DNA of 64,000 bases from Shimia sp. (GTDB lineage Bacteria > Pseudomonadota > Alphaproteobacteria > Rhodobacterales > Rhodobacteraceae): the NCBI RefSeq assembly GCF_022448905.1, contig NZ_JAKVCW010000011.1, positions 62,001-126,000 on the forward strand. Direction: 5' to 3'. Shown one piece after another: positions 1-7,743 of this stretch. The notes under the pieces were generated by a model. That model had not been told where the DNA came from and did no database searches. It worked only from the letters and a program-made list of their open reading frames with translations. The position numbers and the translations under genes were made by a program. Position 1 is the stretch's first letter. Each line of letters starts with the position of its first letter.

Positions 1-248
1 AGCCAGAGGTCTGGCGGCATCTGCAACGGTTTGGTCTGCGCTTCGCACACCAGTTCCCCATTGCGTTTATTCGCCACAGTCACGGCACAGCGCCACTCGC
101 CATCCCGCCCATTAAACAACAGCACCGGATCATCCACCGCCATGCGCATCACGCCAAAAAGGTAATGCGCCTGCTCTTTGGTCAGAGGAATGGTTTGCCC
201 TTCCCCCAAGCCCTGCTCTACATACAGTCTGACTTTTGCCTGTTTCAT
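1..248 (-). CDS. rsmE: 16S rRNA (uracil-1498-N3)-methyltransferase RsmE, N-terminal part (cut by window edge)
   Basis: Only the first ~83 codons are present; the gene runs leftward out of the window. The visible part is the small N-terminal PUA-like RNA-binding domain of RsmE, recognised from RLYV near the start, then QAHYLFGVMRM and LLFNGRDGEW. The SPOUT methyltransferase domain with the SAM-binding knot lies beyond base 1. The family methylates N3 of U1498 in 16S rRNA of the assembled 30S subunit. I chose the ATG at 248, which gives a normal start just before RLYV. An in-frame ATG at 260 would add four residues and abut the divergent ubiA start codon at 261. Neither has a clear Shine-Dalgarno sequence. 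Confidence 0.85.
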   Translation of the reverse strand, partial: MKQAKVRLYVEQGLGEGQTIPLTKEQAHYLFGVMRMAVDDPVLLFNGRDGEWRCAVTVANKRNGELVCEAQTKPLQMPPDLW

Positions 249-260
249 GGGAACCGACAT

Positions 261-1226
261 ATGGCCGACACGCCCGCAAAGGAAGACCCCAAGGGGCAAG
301 TTTCTGACGCTGTGAAAGGCAATTGGGTCGACCATCTGGCTCCAGCCTGGTCTCGCCCCTACCTGCGCTTGTCGCGCGCGGACCGTCCCATTGGCACTTG
401 GCTCCTGTTGCTGCCCTGCTGGATGAGCCTAGCGCTGGCGATACTGAGTGATGGTCAGGCCTCGCTGCATGATCTCTGGATCGCCGTCGGCTGCGCCATT
501 GGTGCTTTCCTGATGCGCGGCGCAGGCTGCACCTGGAACGACATCACCGACCGCGAGTTTGACGCCCAAGTTGCGCGCACACGCTCCCGTCCAATCCCGT
601 CCGGCCAAGTGACCGCCAAACAAGCCGCTATTTGGATGGTGATCCAAACCCTGATCTCCGCCGCCATCCTGTTCACTTTCAACCTGAACGCCATCCTGCT
701 GGGCATCGCCTCCCTGCTGCCGGTGGCGGTCTACCCCTTTGCCAAACGCTTCACATGGTGGCCGCAGGTCTTCTTGGGCCTCGCCTTCAACTGGGGCGCG
801 CTTCTGGCCTGGACCGCCCACACCGGCAGCCTCGCCTGGCCCGCCTTGATCCTCTACGCCGCAGGCATTGCTTGGACCCTGTTCTACGACACCATCTATG
901 CCCACCAAGACACCGAAGACGACGCCCTCATCGGTGTGAAATCCACCGCGCGGCTGTTCGGCAAAAACAGCCCGCAATGGCTTCAAGGTTTCCTGACCCT
1001 CACAATCATGCTCTTTGGCTTTGCCGTGCTGATGGTCACCATCGAGCGCAGCCCGGCCTCTATGGCCGTCGCCCTTTTGGGGCCGCTCACCATGGGCTGG
1101 CACATGCAATGGCAACTGCGCCAGCTCGACACCGAGGACCCCGCCGTGCTCCTGCGCCTGTTCCGCGCCAACCGCGACACCGGCCTTATCCCTCTGCTGT
1201 TTTTCGCCACCGCCTTTTTCCTGTGA
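261..1226 (+). CDS. ubiA: 4-hydroxybenzoate polyprenyltransferase UbiA
   Basis: Integral membrane prenyltransferase of 321 residues that attaches the polyprenyl chain to 4-hydroxybenzoate in ubiquinone synthesis. Both Asp-rich motifs of the UbiA superfamily are visible: NDITDREFD with the following TRSRP, and YDTIYAHQDTEDD. Several hydrophobic segments fill the rest. The ATG at 261 starts a soluble MADTPAKED lead-in, followed by the typical RLSRADRPIGTWLLLLPC first helix. An upstream ATG at 165 would run through the divergent rsmE coding region and is unlikely. The gene is head-to-head with rsmE with almost no space, so the promoters must overlap coding sequence. A UbiH-type hydroxylase of the same pathway lies at 34.5 kb. 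Confidence 0.93.
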   Translation: MADTPAKEDPKGQVSDAVKGNWVDHLAPAWSRPYLRLSRADRPIGTWLLLLPCWMSLALAILSDGQASLHDLWIAVGCAIGAFLMRGAGCTWNDITDREFDAQVARTRSRPIPSGQVTAKQAAIWMVIQTLISAAILFTFNLNAILLGIASLLPVAVYPFAKRFTWWPQVFLGLAFNWGALLAWTAHTGSLAWPALILYAAGIAWTLFYDTIYAHQDTEDDALIGVKSTARLFGKNSPQWLQGFLTLTIMLFGFAVLMVTIERSPASMAVALLGPLTMGWHMQWQLRQLDTEDPAVLLRLFRANRDTGLIPLLFFATAFFL

Positions 1227-1287
1227 TTGCAAGCGGGGTCATAACCCCGTATCAACCATGCACCACTGGACGGACCACACTTTCTGA

Positions 1288-3477
1288 ATGCGACTTTCTT
1301 CCCTCCTTATCCTGTTTGTTACCTTCGCCTCGGCGGGGCTTCTAAGCCTTGTCGCCGCGAGCCTCTCCGCTGATCTGATCGAAGACACCTCCAAGTCCTC
1401 CGTCGAGCTCGAGCTTTCCAAGTCCGGTATGGACTGGGCCGAGGTGCATGCCGAAGGCCTGCAAATCTTCCTCGCGGGCGTGGCCCCGTCAGAGGCAGAC
1501 CGCTTCAAAGCCATCTCCGCCGCGGGCCGCATCGTCGACGCCGCGCGCGTCATCGACAACATGGAAGTACCCGCCACCGCCGCTATTGCTCCACCTCGCT
1601 TCTCCGTGGAAATCCTGCGCAACGACGCGGGCATCTCGCTGATCGGTCTGATCCCGGAAAGCGCCGCGCGTGATCGCCTGCTGCGCGAATTACAAGACAT
1701 CTCCGACAGCGGCGACGTCGCCGACCTTCTGGAAACCGCCGATTACGCTGCCCCCGCGGGCTGGTCCGCCGCCTCCCGCTTTGCTGTCTCCGCCCTCAAA
1801 GACCTGCCACGCTCCAAAATCTCGGTACAGGCTGGCCGCGTCGACGTAACCGCCATGGCCGACAGCCCGGAGCAGCGCGCCGAGCTGGAAATCGACCTCG
1901 CCCGCCGCGCGCCCAATGGCGTTGAGGTGAACCTCAACATCTCCGCCCCCCGCCCGGTGATCACCCCCTTCACCCTGCGCCTTGTCAAAGGCGGCGACGT
2001 CACCCGCTTTGACGCCTGCTCCGCCGACACCGACAAAGCCCGCGCCAAAATCCTCACCGCTGCCCGCGCAGCTGGCCTGGAAGGCAATGTGGACTGCGTG
2101 ATTGGCCTTGGCGTGCCCTCCACCAGCTGGGGCGACGCGGTGGCCACCGCCATTCGCGGCCTCAATGAACTGGGCGGCGGTACGCTGACCTTCTCCGATG
2201 CCGACGTCACCCTCATCGCGCTGATGGGCACCGATCAGGCTCTGTTTGACCGCGTTGTTGGTGAGCTCGAAGGCACCCTGCCCGAAGCCTTTGCCCTGCT
2301 GGCCACCCTACCGCCCACACCAGAGGCCGAGGACGAAGCCGTCGCGCAGGAATTTACCGCCACGCTCAGCCCGGAAGGTCTGGTACAACTGCGCGGCCGC
2401 CTGCCCAACGACATCGCGCGCGACACCACAGACAGCTACGCCCGCGCCCGCTTTGGCACCGAAACCGTGCATATGGCGACCCGCTTGGACGACACCCTGC
2501 CGCCCACCTGGCCTTTCCGCGTGATGGCCGGTCTGGACGCCCTCTCCCTGCTCAACAACGGCTCCCTGATCGTGACGCCCGAGGCCGTCTCCGTCACCGG
2601 CAACACCGGCAACACCGAGACCAACGCCCGCATCGCGCAGCTGCTGGCCGCCAAACTGAGCCAGACCGATCACTTCGCGATCAACGTCACCTATCTTGAG
2701 GCACTTGATCCACTGGCGGGCCTGCCTACCAACGAAGAATGCATGGCCAACATTCAGGCCCTTCAGGACGAAGCCAAAATTGCCTTTGAACCCGGCAGCG
2801 GCACGCTGGATGCCAGCGCCGCCGGGATCATCGACAAGCTGGCAGAAGAGCTCAACGCTTGTCCTGATCTGCAAATCGAAATCCAGGGCCACACCGACAG
2901 CCAGGGCCGCGAAAGCATGAACCAGGCCCTGTCGCAAACCCGCGCGCTGGCGGTTCTGACCGCGCTGCAGGAACGCCGCGTGCTGACCAAAGGTTTCCTT
3001 GCCCTTGGCTATGGTGAGAGCCAGCCGATTGCTGACAACGACACCGCCGAAGGCCGCGAAGCCAACCGCCGCATCGAGTTTGTCCGCATCCTCCCGGAAG
3101 AAGAACAGGCCGAAGCCACAGCAGAAGAAGGTGCCGCTGACGCAGAGGCAGAAGCCGCCGACGCTGAGGCCGAGACCACCGAAGCCGAGGCAGCCCCAAG
3201 CGAAAGCGAAGCAGAGACTACCGAGGCGGACAATACCGAAGCCACGTCAGAGGACACCGGCGAGGCAGCACCAGAAGACGCTACCGCGACTGAGACCACC
3301 GACGAGACGACCGCCACTGAAGCCGACGCAGCCACGGACGACACAACCGCCGACGCCCCTGCCTCCGAGGCAGACGCCGCAGCGGACACAGGCGCAGACG
3401 CCGGCTCTGACGAGACATCCATAGACAACGCCGCGCAGGAAGACGGCGAGGAGACCCAGACCAATGACACGAATTGA
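1288..3477 (+). CDS. OmpA-domain envelope protein with acidic low-complexity tail
   Basis: Protein of 729 residues. Residues 1-28 form a signal peptide or anchor (hydrophobic, ending VAASLSA). Residues ~45-470 form a region with repeated BON-like segments (for example GGTLTFSDADVTLIAL) whose function I cannot assign. Residues ~480-595 form an OmpA-type peptidoglycan-binding domain: FEPGSGTLD, then IEIQGHTDSQG, SQTRALAVLTAL and EGREANRRIEF. From ~600 to the end there are ~130 residues made almost only of Ala, Glu, Thr, Asp and Ser. I infer an envelope protein that binds the cell wall through the OmpA domain. The last 14 bases overlap the next gene, which suggests translational coupling. The acidic tail may be disordered. 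Confidence 0.8.
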   Translation: MRLSSLLILFVTFASAGLLSLVAASLSADLIEDTSKSSVELELSKSGMDWAEVHAEGLQIFLAGVAPSEADRFKAISAAGRIVDAARVIDNMEVPATAAIAPPRFSVEILRNDAGISLIGLIPESAARDRLLRELQDISDSGDVADLLETADYAAPAGWSAASRFAVSALKDLPRSKISVQAGRVDVTAMADSPEQRAELEIDLARRAPNGVEVNLNISAPRPVITPFTLRLVKGGDVTRFDACSADTDKARAKILTAARAAGLEGNVDCVIGLGVPSTSWGDAVATAIRGLNELGGGTLTFSDADVTLIALMGTDQALFDRVVGELEGTLPEAFALLATLPPTPEAEDEAVAQEFTATLSPEGLVQLRGRLPNDIARDTTDSYARARFGTETVHMATRLDDTLPPTWPFRVMAGLDALSLLNNGSLIVTPEAVSVTGNTGNTETNARIAQLLAAKLSQTDHFAINVTYLEALDPLAGLPTNEECMANIQALQDEAKIAFEPGSGTLDASAAGIIDKLAEELNACPDLQIEIQGHTDSQGRESMNQALSQTRALAVLTALQERRVLTKGFLALGYGESQPIADNDTAEGREANRRIEFVRILPEEEQAEATAEEGAADAEAEAADAEAETTEAEAAPSESEAETTEADNTEATSEDTGEAAPEDATATETTDETTATEADAATDDTTADAPASEADAAADTGADAGSDETSIDNAAQEDGEETQTNDTN

Positions 3478-3790
3478 GTTCATCCTGACCACCGCCGTCA
3501 TTCTGTTTGTGGCCTTTTGTATGGGCTGGTTTGCCAATTGGCTGGTGCACCGCTTCACCCGCGTCGCGCAATCTGACGTCGACCAACTGGAGCGCATGTC
3601 CCAGGAGCTGCACGAAGCCGAAGAGACCCGCGATCAGGCCATCACCTACCTGCAACAGCGCGAGGCCGAGCTGACCAATCAGCTGACCCAGACCGAAGCC
3701 GAACTGCGCGCGGCCATGGACGGCCTCCGCGACGCCCGCCAGGAAGCCGAAGAACTGCGCATGCACGTGGAGCGTCTGGGCGGGGCGTAA
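3464..3790 (+). CDS. small membrane-anchored coiled-coil protein
   Basis: 108 residues. One N-terminal transmembrane helix (residues ~7-28, ILTTAVILFVAFCMGWFANWL) is followed by a highly charged heptad-like stretch rich in Glu, Gln, Leu and Arg (residues ~38-104), which is very likely a coiled coil. No enzyme motif is seen. The start overlaps the end of the OmpA-domain gene by 14 bases in another frame, so the two are probably translated together and may act together at the envelope. That partnership is an inference from position. A strong terminator follows directly. Confidence 0.75.
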   Translation: MTRIEFILTTAVILFVAFCMGWFANWLVHRFTRVAQSDVDQLERMSQELHEAEETRDQAITYLQQREAELTNQLTQTEAELRAAMDGLRDARQEAEELRMHVERLGGA

Positions 3791-3810
3791 CAGGCACCCT
3801 AGAACCACCA

Positions 3811-3845
3811 AAGGCCAGTCTCTCTCCAGAGGCTGGCCTTTTTTG
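3811..3845 (+). terminator. rho-independent terminator after the OmpA-domain operon
   Basis: Arms AAGGCCAG and CTGGCCTT pair around a 14-base loop and are followed by a run of T. It ends the rightward ompA-like pair, facing the leftward ArsR gene. Confidence 0.85.
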
Positions 3846-3862
3846 TGATTGCATTCAGCTTC

Positions 3863-4207
3863 CTACTTTGGCGTACCCAACACCACCCCGGACGCCTTCA
3901 GCACCTCCCGCTGCGGCTTATAGAAAATCCAGTTGTTGATCTTCTTGCCGCGCACCAACCCAGCGGCGCTGAGTTTCTTCATATGCGCGCTCACCGTGGG
4001 CTGCGACAGGTCCAGCTTGTCGACAATCCGCCCCACACAAACGCCATCTTCCACCAAGTCCCCATCCACCTGCGGCGCAAAATGCGAGCGCGGGTCCAGC
4101 AGCCAAAGCATGATCTGCAAGCGCACAGGGCTGGACAGCGCGGCAAAGACTTTCGCCTGCGCCGTGACCGACTCAGTTGACTCCGCGAGCATATCGTCAA
4201 ATATCAA
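3863..4207 (-). CDS. ArsR-family winged-helix regulator
   Basis: 114 residues with the ArsR fold: AKVFAALSSPVRLQIMLWLL at the start of the domain, recognition helix LSQPTVSAHMKKLSAAGLV, and the wing GKKINNWIFYK. No CxC metal motif of the ArsR/SmtB metal sensors is visible, so it probably does not sense metal in the classical way. The gene is divergent from the decarboxylase pseudogene with 33 bases between them, so it is a likely regulator of it. The TTG start at 4207 has an AGGGA about 10 bases upstream. An in-frame ATG at 4192 is the alternative but lacks a ribosome site. Confidence 0.8.
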   Translation of the reverse strand: MIFDDMLAESTESVTAQAKVFAALSSPVRLQIMLWLLDPRSHFAPQVDGDLVEDGVCVGRIVDKLDLSQPTVSAHMKKLSAAGLVRGKKINNWIFYKPQREVLKASGVVLGTPK

Positions 4208-4226
4208 TATAGATGATTCCCTATAT
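4207..4226. promoter_or_regulatory. inverted repeat, candidate ArsR operator
   Basis: Arms ATATAG (4207-4212) and CTATAT (4221-4226) lie around eight bases, in the short gap between the divergent ArsR gene and the decarboxylase pseudogene. AT-rich dyads in this position are typical of ArsR-family operators; binding is inferred. Confidence 0.4.
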
Positions 4227-4240
4227 AGACTGATCTCGAT

Positions 4241-5623
4241 ATGACCTTAGCCTCAGATCCCCTCGCCCGCCAAGCCCAAGCCTTCGCTCAAGGCGCAAAA
4301 CTTGGCGCAGACTACCTGCACGGGCTCTCCGACCGTTAGGTAAACGCAGACGCAACCCAGCTCTCCGCGCTCGACATCGCACTCCCCCAACATGGTCATA
4401 GCCCCAACGACGTGCTCTCCCTGATGCAGGACGCCGGCAGCCCCGGCACTGTCGCCACCGCCGCGGGCCGCTACTTTGGCTATGTCATCGGCGGCGCACT
4501 ACCCGCCGCTTCTGGTGCCCGCGCTTTGCTCGCCGCCTGGGACCAATGCGCAAATGCCGACACCGGCCCCTCGGTGATGCAGATGGAGCAAACCGCCGTG
4601 CGCTGGATCATCGATCTGCTCAACCTGCCCGCCCAGACCGAAGGCGCCTTCACCACCGGCGCGACCATGGCCAACATGACCCTGCTGGCCACCGCGCGCG
4701 ACACCTTGCTGAGCCGCCTCGGCCACCCACGCGGCAAAGGCCTGCTCGGCGCGCCTGCCCTGCGCGTGATCGCCAGCGCCGAAATCCACGCCACCGTGCT
4801 CAAATCCCTGCGCCTGATTGGTCTTGGCTCCGACACCATCGAACGTGTCCCAACCGACGCCCAAGGCCGCATGCGTGCCGACAAGCTACCCAAGCTGGAC
4901 GCCTCCTGCATTATGCTGGCGCAGGCGGGCAACGTCTGCACCGGCGCGTTTGATCCGATTGGCGAGATTGCCGACGCCTGCCATGCCGCTGGCGCATGGT
5001 TGCATGTCGATGGCGCCTTTGGCCTCTAGGCGCGCGCGGTGCCCGACCTGGCCGACGCGCTCACCGGCCTTGAGAAAGCTGACAGCTGGGTGGTGGACGC
5101 CCACAAAACTCTCAACGCGCCGTATGACTCCGGCCTGGCCCTCTGCCGCCATCCCGAAGAGATGCGCGCCTCCATGGCCATCGGCGCCGCCTACCTGCCA
5201 CCCACCGATCCTTCCCCTGCAGACCTGACGCCAGAGTTCAGCCGCGCCGCCCGAGGTGCCGAAACCTACGCCGCCCTGCTCTCGCTTGGCCGCGAGGGGC
5301 TCAACGACATGATCCTTGGCTTTCACAACAAAGCCACCCGCCTCGCAGACGCCTTACGCAATGAAGGCTTCACCGTCCCGCATCTCGTGCACTTCAATCA
5401 GGTGTTTGTGACCCTGCCCGACAGCCCAGAGCTCTGCGCTGCCATCACGGCGGAGGACCAGGCGTCCGGTGAAGCATGGTTTGGCGCCGCCGCCTGGCAA
5501 GGCCACAGCGGCTTCCGCCTGAGTGTCTCCAACTGGGCCACAACAGACACGGACATCGACCGGCTGGTGGCCGCCATTGTCAAAGCCCGCAAAGCGGTTC
5601 TCACTTCAAAAGCTGTTGCCTAA
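4241..5623 (+). pseudogene. PLP-dependent amino-acid decarboxylase, broken by two in-frame TAG codons
   Basis: One continuous frame of 461 codons encodes a group II (aromatic-amino-acid-type) pyridoxal-phosphate decarboxylase, interrupted by TAG at 4337-4339 (codon 33) and TAG at 5027-5029 (codon 263). Apart from those two codons the frame is intact. It has the mid-domain TTGATMANMTLLATAR, the segment AGAWLHVDGAFGL directly before the second stop, the PLP lysine K289 in DAHKTLN, and the C-terminal RLSVSNWATTDTDID. At the second stop the family normally has Trp after DGAFGL, so TGG to TAG fits. The first stop could derive from CAG. Substrate cannot be told. The ArsR gene next door probably controlled it. 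Sequencing error or recoding is possible but less likely than recent loss. Confidence 0.8.
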
Positions 5624-5682
5624 AGCAACGATGCACCGCGCGGTGGGTTTACCTTTTCCTGCCACGCGGTCGCAAAACCACG

Positions 5683-5724
5683 CACCTCCGCAAAACAGTC
5701 GCGATACCGACAAAATACCGACGT
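5683..5724 (-). repeat. 42-bp dispersed intergenic element, copy A (three 11-bp units)
   Basis: Read on the minus strand this holds three adjacent 11-mers, GTCGGTATTTT, GTCGGTATCGC and GACTGTTTTGC, followed by GGAGGTG. Near-identical copies lie at 17048 and 36445. This copy is in the gap between the decarboxylase pseudogene and the convergent moaE. Confidence 0.75.
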
Positions 5725-5761
5725 CCCAAACGAAGGGATTTTACCGGTTAACGCAGCTGCA

Positions 5762-6205
5762 TCACCAGCGGCTCAGCGCGTCCTCATCTTCGTCTTTTGC
5801 GGCAACCCATTCGGCCCCGTCCGCAGTGTATTCTTTCTTCCAAAACGGCGCGCGGGATTTCAGGTAATCCATCAAATATTCCGCCGCCTCAAAGGCATTC
5901 ACCCGATGACGCGAGGCCGTGGCGACCATCATGATCATATCACCCTGACGCAGCTCGCCATGGCGGTGGATGACCAAAACATCCCCAAGATCCCAACGGC
6001 TTACAGCCTCCGCCGCGATCTTCTCCAGCGCCTTCTGGGTCATGCCGGGATAGTGCTCAATCACCATCCGATCCATGCCGCCCTTGTCGGCATCGCGCAC
6101 CACACCGGTGAAGGTGACAATCGCGCCCATATTGCTGTGCCCGCTGGCGAAATCCTGCGCCTCGCGGCCAAAATCAAACGGCTCTTCCTGAACAACAACG
6201 CGCAT
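5762..6205 (-). CDS. moaE: molybdopterin synthase catalytic subunit MoaE
   Basis: 147 residues. Large subunit of molybdopterin synthase, which inserts two sulfurs into cyclic pyranopterin monophosphate using MoaD thiocarboxylate. Family signatures are visible: GAIVTFTGVVRD, MVIEHYPGMT, VLVIHRHGELRQGD, and near the C-terminus LKSRAPFWKKEYTADGAEWV, which contains the conserved active-site lysines. The ATG at 6205 has AAGAGG at good spacing. A GTG at 6223 would overlap moaD by eight bases and is less likely. It lies directly downstream of moaD and is surely co-translated with it. Copy A of the dispersed 42-bp element follows the gene. Confidence 0.93.
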   Translation of the reverse strand: MRVVVQEEPFDFGREAQDFASGHSNMGAIVTFTGVVRDADKGGMDRMVIEHYPGMTQKALEKIAAEAVSRWDLGDVLVIHRHGELRQGDMIMMVATASRHRVNAFEAAEYLMDYLKSRAPFWKKEYTADGAEWVAAKDEDEDALSRW

Positions 6206-6215
6206 GGAAAACCTC

Positions 6216-6461
6216 TTAACCACCTGTCATTGGTGGGAAAAACGCCACTTCACGCACGCCTTCAAGGCTCGCATCAAAGTCGGTCAATTCTTGATCCACC
6301 GCCACACGCAAGGCGCTCAAATCCGAAAAGGCCACCTCATACCGCTCTTCGCGGGTTTTCAGCTCTTCCACCAACTGCATCACGGTTGTGGCGTTGGTCT
6401 CCACCTTTTCTTTCGGGATGCCAATGCGCTCCCGCACCCAAGCAAAATAGAGAACATCCAT
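6216..6461 (-). CDS. moaD: molybdopterin synthase sulfur carrier subunit MoaD
   Basis: 81 residues with the ubiquitin-like MoaD fold. It begins MDVLYFAWVRERIGIPKE and ends in the essential Gly-Gly (FFPPMTGG), whose C-terminus is adenylated and thiocarboxylated before sulfur transfer in MoaE. The size is exactly that of the family. It sits between pgsA (5-base gap) and moaE in one leftward operon. Confidence 0.93.
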   Translation of the reverse strand: MDVLYFAWVRERIGIPKEKVETNATTVMQLVEELKTREERYEVAFSDLSALRVAVDQELTDFDASLEGVREVAFFPPMTGG

Positions 6462-6466
6462 TGCGA

Positions 6467-7126
6467 TCAATCCTTTAGATGCGGCTTCGCCTTGTTGAAG
6501 TAGTCCACCCCAGTGATAGCGGTCAGCGCGCCGGCAATCCACAGCAACAAAAGTCCTACCCAGCCGCTCCACACCATCCCGGTGTGTTTCCAACGCAGCC
6601 CCTGTAGGTCTTCCACCTCGCCCAGCATCACCTGATCGACCAACGCCTGGTCCATGCCCCAAGCCGACATGCCGAGGTAATGCTCAAACACCCCCTGGCC
6701 AAAAAGGAACGCAATCGCAACCATTTGCGTCGCCGTTTTCCATTTCGCCAGCTTGGTCACTTTCAGCGTTCCGGCGGTATCGCCAAGGAACTCCCGCAGG
6801 CCCGACACAAACACTTCGCGGAACAGGATCACGGTCGCCGGCAGCACCAGCCAGGGCGACATGGAGCTATAGCCTACGATGACCATCAACGCGATCATCA
6901 CCATCGCCTTATCGGCAATCGGGTCCATCATCGCGCCCAGCTTGGTTTCCTGCTTCCACAACCGCGCCAGATAGCCGTCAAACCAATCGGTCACGGCCGC
7001 GACCAAAAACAGCATCAGCGCAAACCAATCCGCGTAAGGCCTTTCAAAATAAAGAAACATCACAGCAACCATCGGGGCTGCAAACAGGCGCATCACAGAA
7101 AGGATGTTGGGAATGGTCCAGGTCAT
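6467..7126 (-). CDS. pgsA: CDP-diacylglycerol-glycerol-3-phosphate 3-phosphatidyltransferase PgsA
   Basis: 219 residues, multi-pass inner membrane enzyme making phosphatidylglycerol phosphate, the committed step of anionic phospholipid synthesis. The CDP-alcohol phosphotransferase motif is complete: DWFDGYLAR, eight residues, then GAMMDPIADK, with all catalytic Asp residues present. The N-terminus WTIPNILSVMRL is typical for PgsA. A C-terminal stretch (~150-195) between the last helices is longer than in E. coli, which I consider lineage-specific. It precedes moaD and follows uvrC on the same strand, but a divergent small gene separates it from uvrC. Confidence 0.93.
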   Translation of the reverse strand: MTWTIPNILSVMRLFAAPMVAVMFLYFERPYADWFALMLFLVAAVTDWFDGYLARLWKQETKLGAMMDPIADKAMVMIALMVIVGYSSMSPWLVLPATVILFREVFVSGLREFLGDTAGTLKVTKLAKWKTATQMVAIAFLFGQGVFEHYLGMSAWGMDQALVDQVMLGEVEDLQGLRWKHTGMVWSGWVGLLLLWIAGALTAITGVDYFNKAKPHLKD

Positions 7127-7279
7127 GCCCCTGACTTAGCCTGTCTCCCCTCTCAGGGGAAGCGCGTTTGTGACGCGGTGCCGCCACCATGGCCCAGAGC
7201 CCACAAATCTGTGCTACACTGGCATAAGGCAACACAGGCAAAACCCTCGGGCGCAGACCGTCAGAGAGGAGATGCCCTT

Positions 7280-7609
7280 ATGCAACCTGTTGTATTGCTT
7301 GTTGGAAAACTGCCCAATGTGATTGGCGCCGTGCCGCGCCAATTGGACCACCTGCCCATTCAATGGCTTGGCGCCCATGACCACGGCGAAGTCATACGCC
7401 AGTTGGACACCGAACCGCGCATTTGCTGCGTCATCATGGGCGCCAGCATGGATGACGACACGCGCGGGGACTTGATTGGTCTGATCGCCACCCGCCGCCC
7501 CGACCTGTCGATCCACCTCAAGGACCGCTCTTCCGGCCCAGATGGCATGGTTGGGTTTGTCGAGCAGATTGTCGAAAACCTTGTGCTACGCGGCAAGGTG
7601 CCTGCCTAG
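7280..7609 (+). CDS. conserved-looking hypothetical protein, 109 residues
   Basis: I do not recognise the family. The start ATG at 7280 has AGAGAGGAG eight bases upstream, which supports a real gene. The protein alternates hydrophobic strands and helices: VVLLVGKLPNVIG, ICCVIMGASMDDDTRGDLIGLIATRRPDL and a final amphipathic helix. This recalls a small Rossmann- or receiver-like alpha/beta fold, but the acidic pocket and lysine of response regulators are not evident. It lies on the plus strand between pgsA and uvrC, which both read leftward, and is followed by a large stem-loop. A cytosolic location is likely because there is no signal or membrane segment. Confidence 0.7.
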   Translation: MQPVVLLVGKLPNVIGAVPRQLDHLPIQWLGAHDHGEVIRQLDTEPRICCVIMGASMDDDTRGDLIGLIATRRPDLSIHLKDRSSGPDGMVGFVEQIVENLVLRGKVPA

Positions 7610-7652
7610 GGCGTCTTGCCAAAATCCTGATCCTCATTTTTGGCAGGACGCC
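7610..7652. other. long stem-loop just after the 109-residue hypothetical
   Basis: Two 15-base arms, GGCGTCTTGCCAAAA and its partner ending GGCAGGACGCC, pair with one G-T wobble around a 12-base loop. It starts at the last base of... the flanking stop codon region and has no T-run beyond the stem, so it may terminate transcription, protect an mRNA 3' end, or block read-through between the convergent genes. Confidence 0.6.
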
Positions 7653-7743
7653 CACGACACTGAGGGGTTCCGCCGCGCCCGACCTTTTTTCTGCTTCAGA
7701 CCAAATGTCGGACGCTTTAGGCAACACCCACCGCGCGCAGGGT

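Noticed and set aside
4241..5623. Pyrrolysine or other amber recoding in the decarboxylase
   Set aside because: TAG is used as an ordinary stop elsewhere in the window (for example the genes ending at 7609 and 17036, and the aminotransferase at 36488). The second TAG replaces a family Trp, and no pyl genes are present here.
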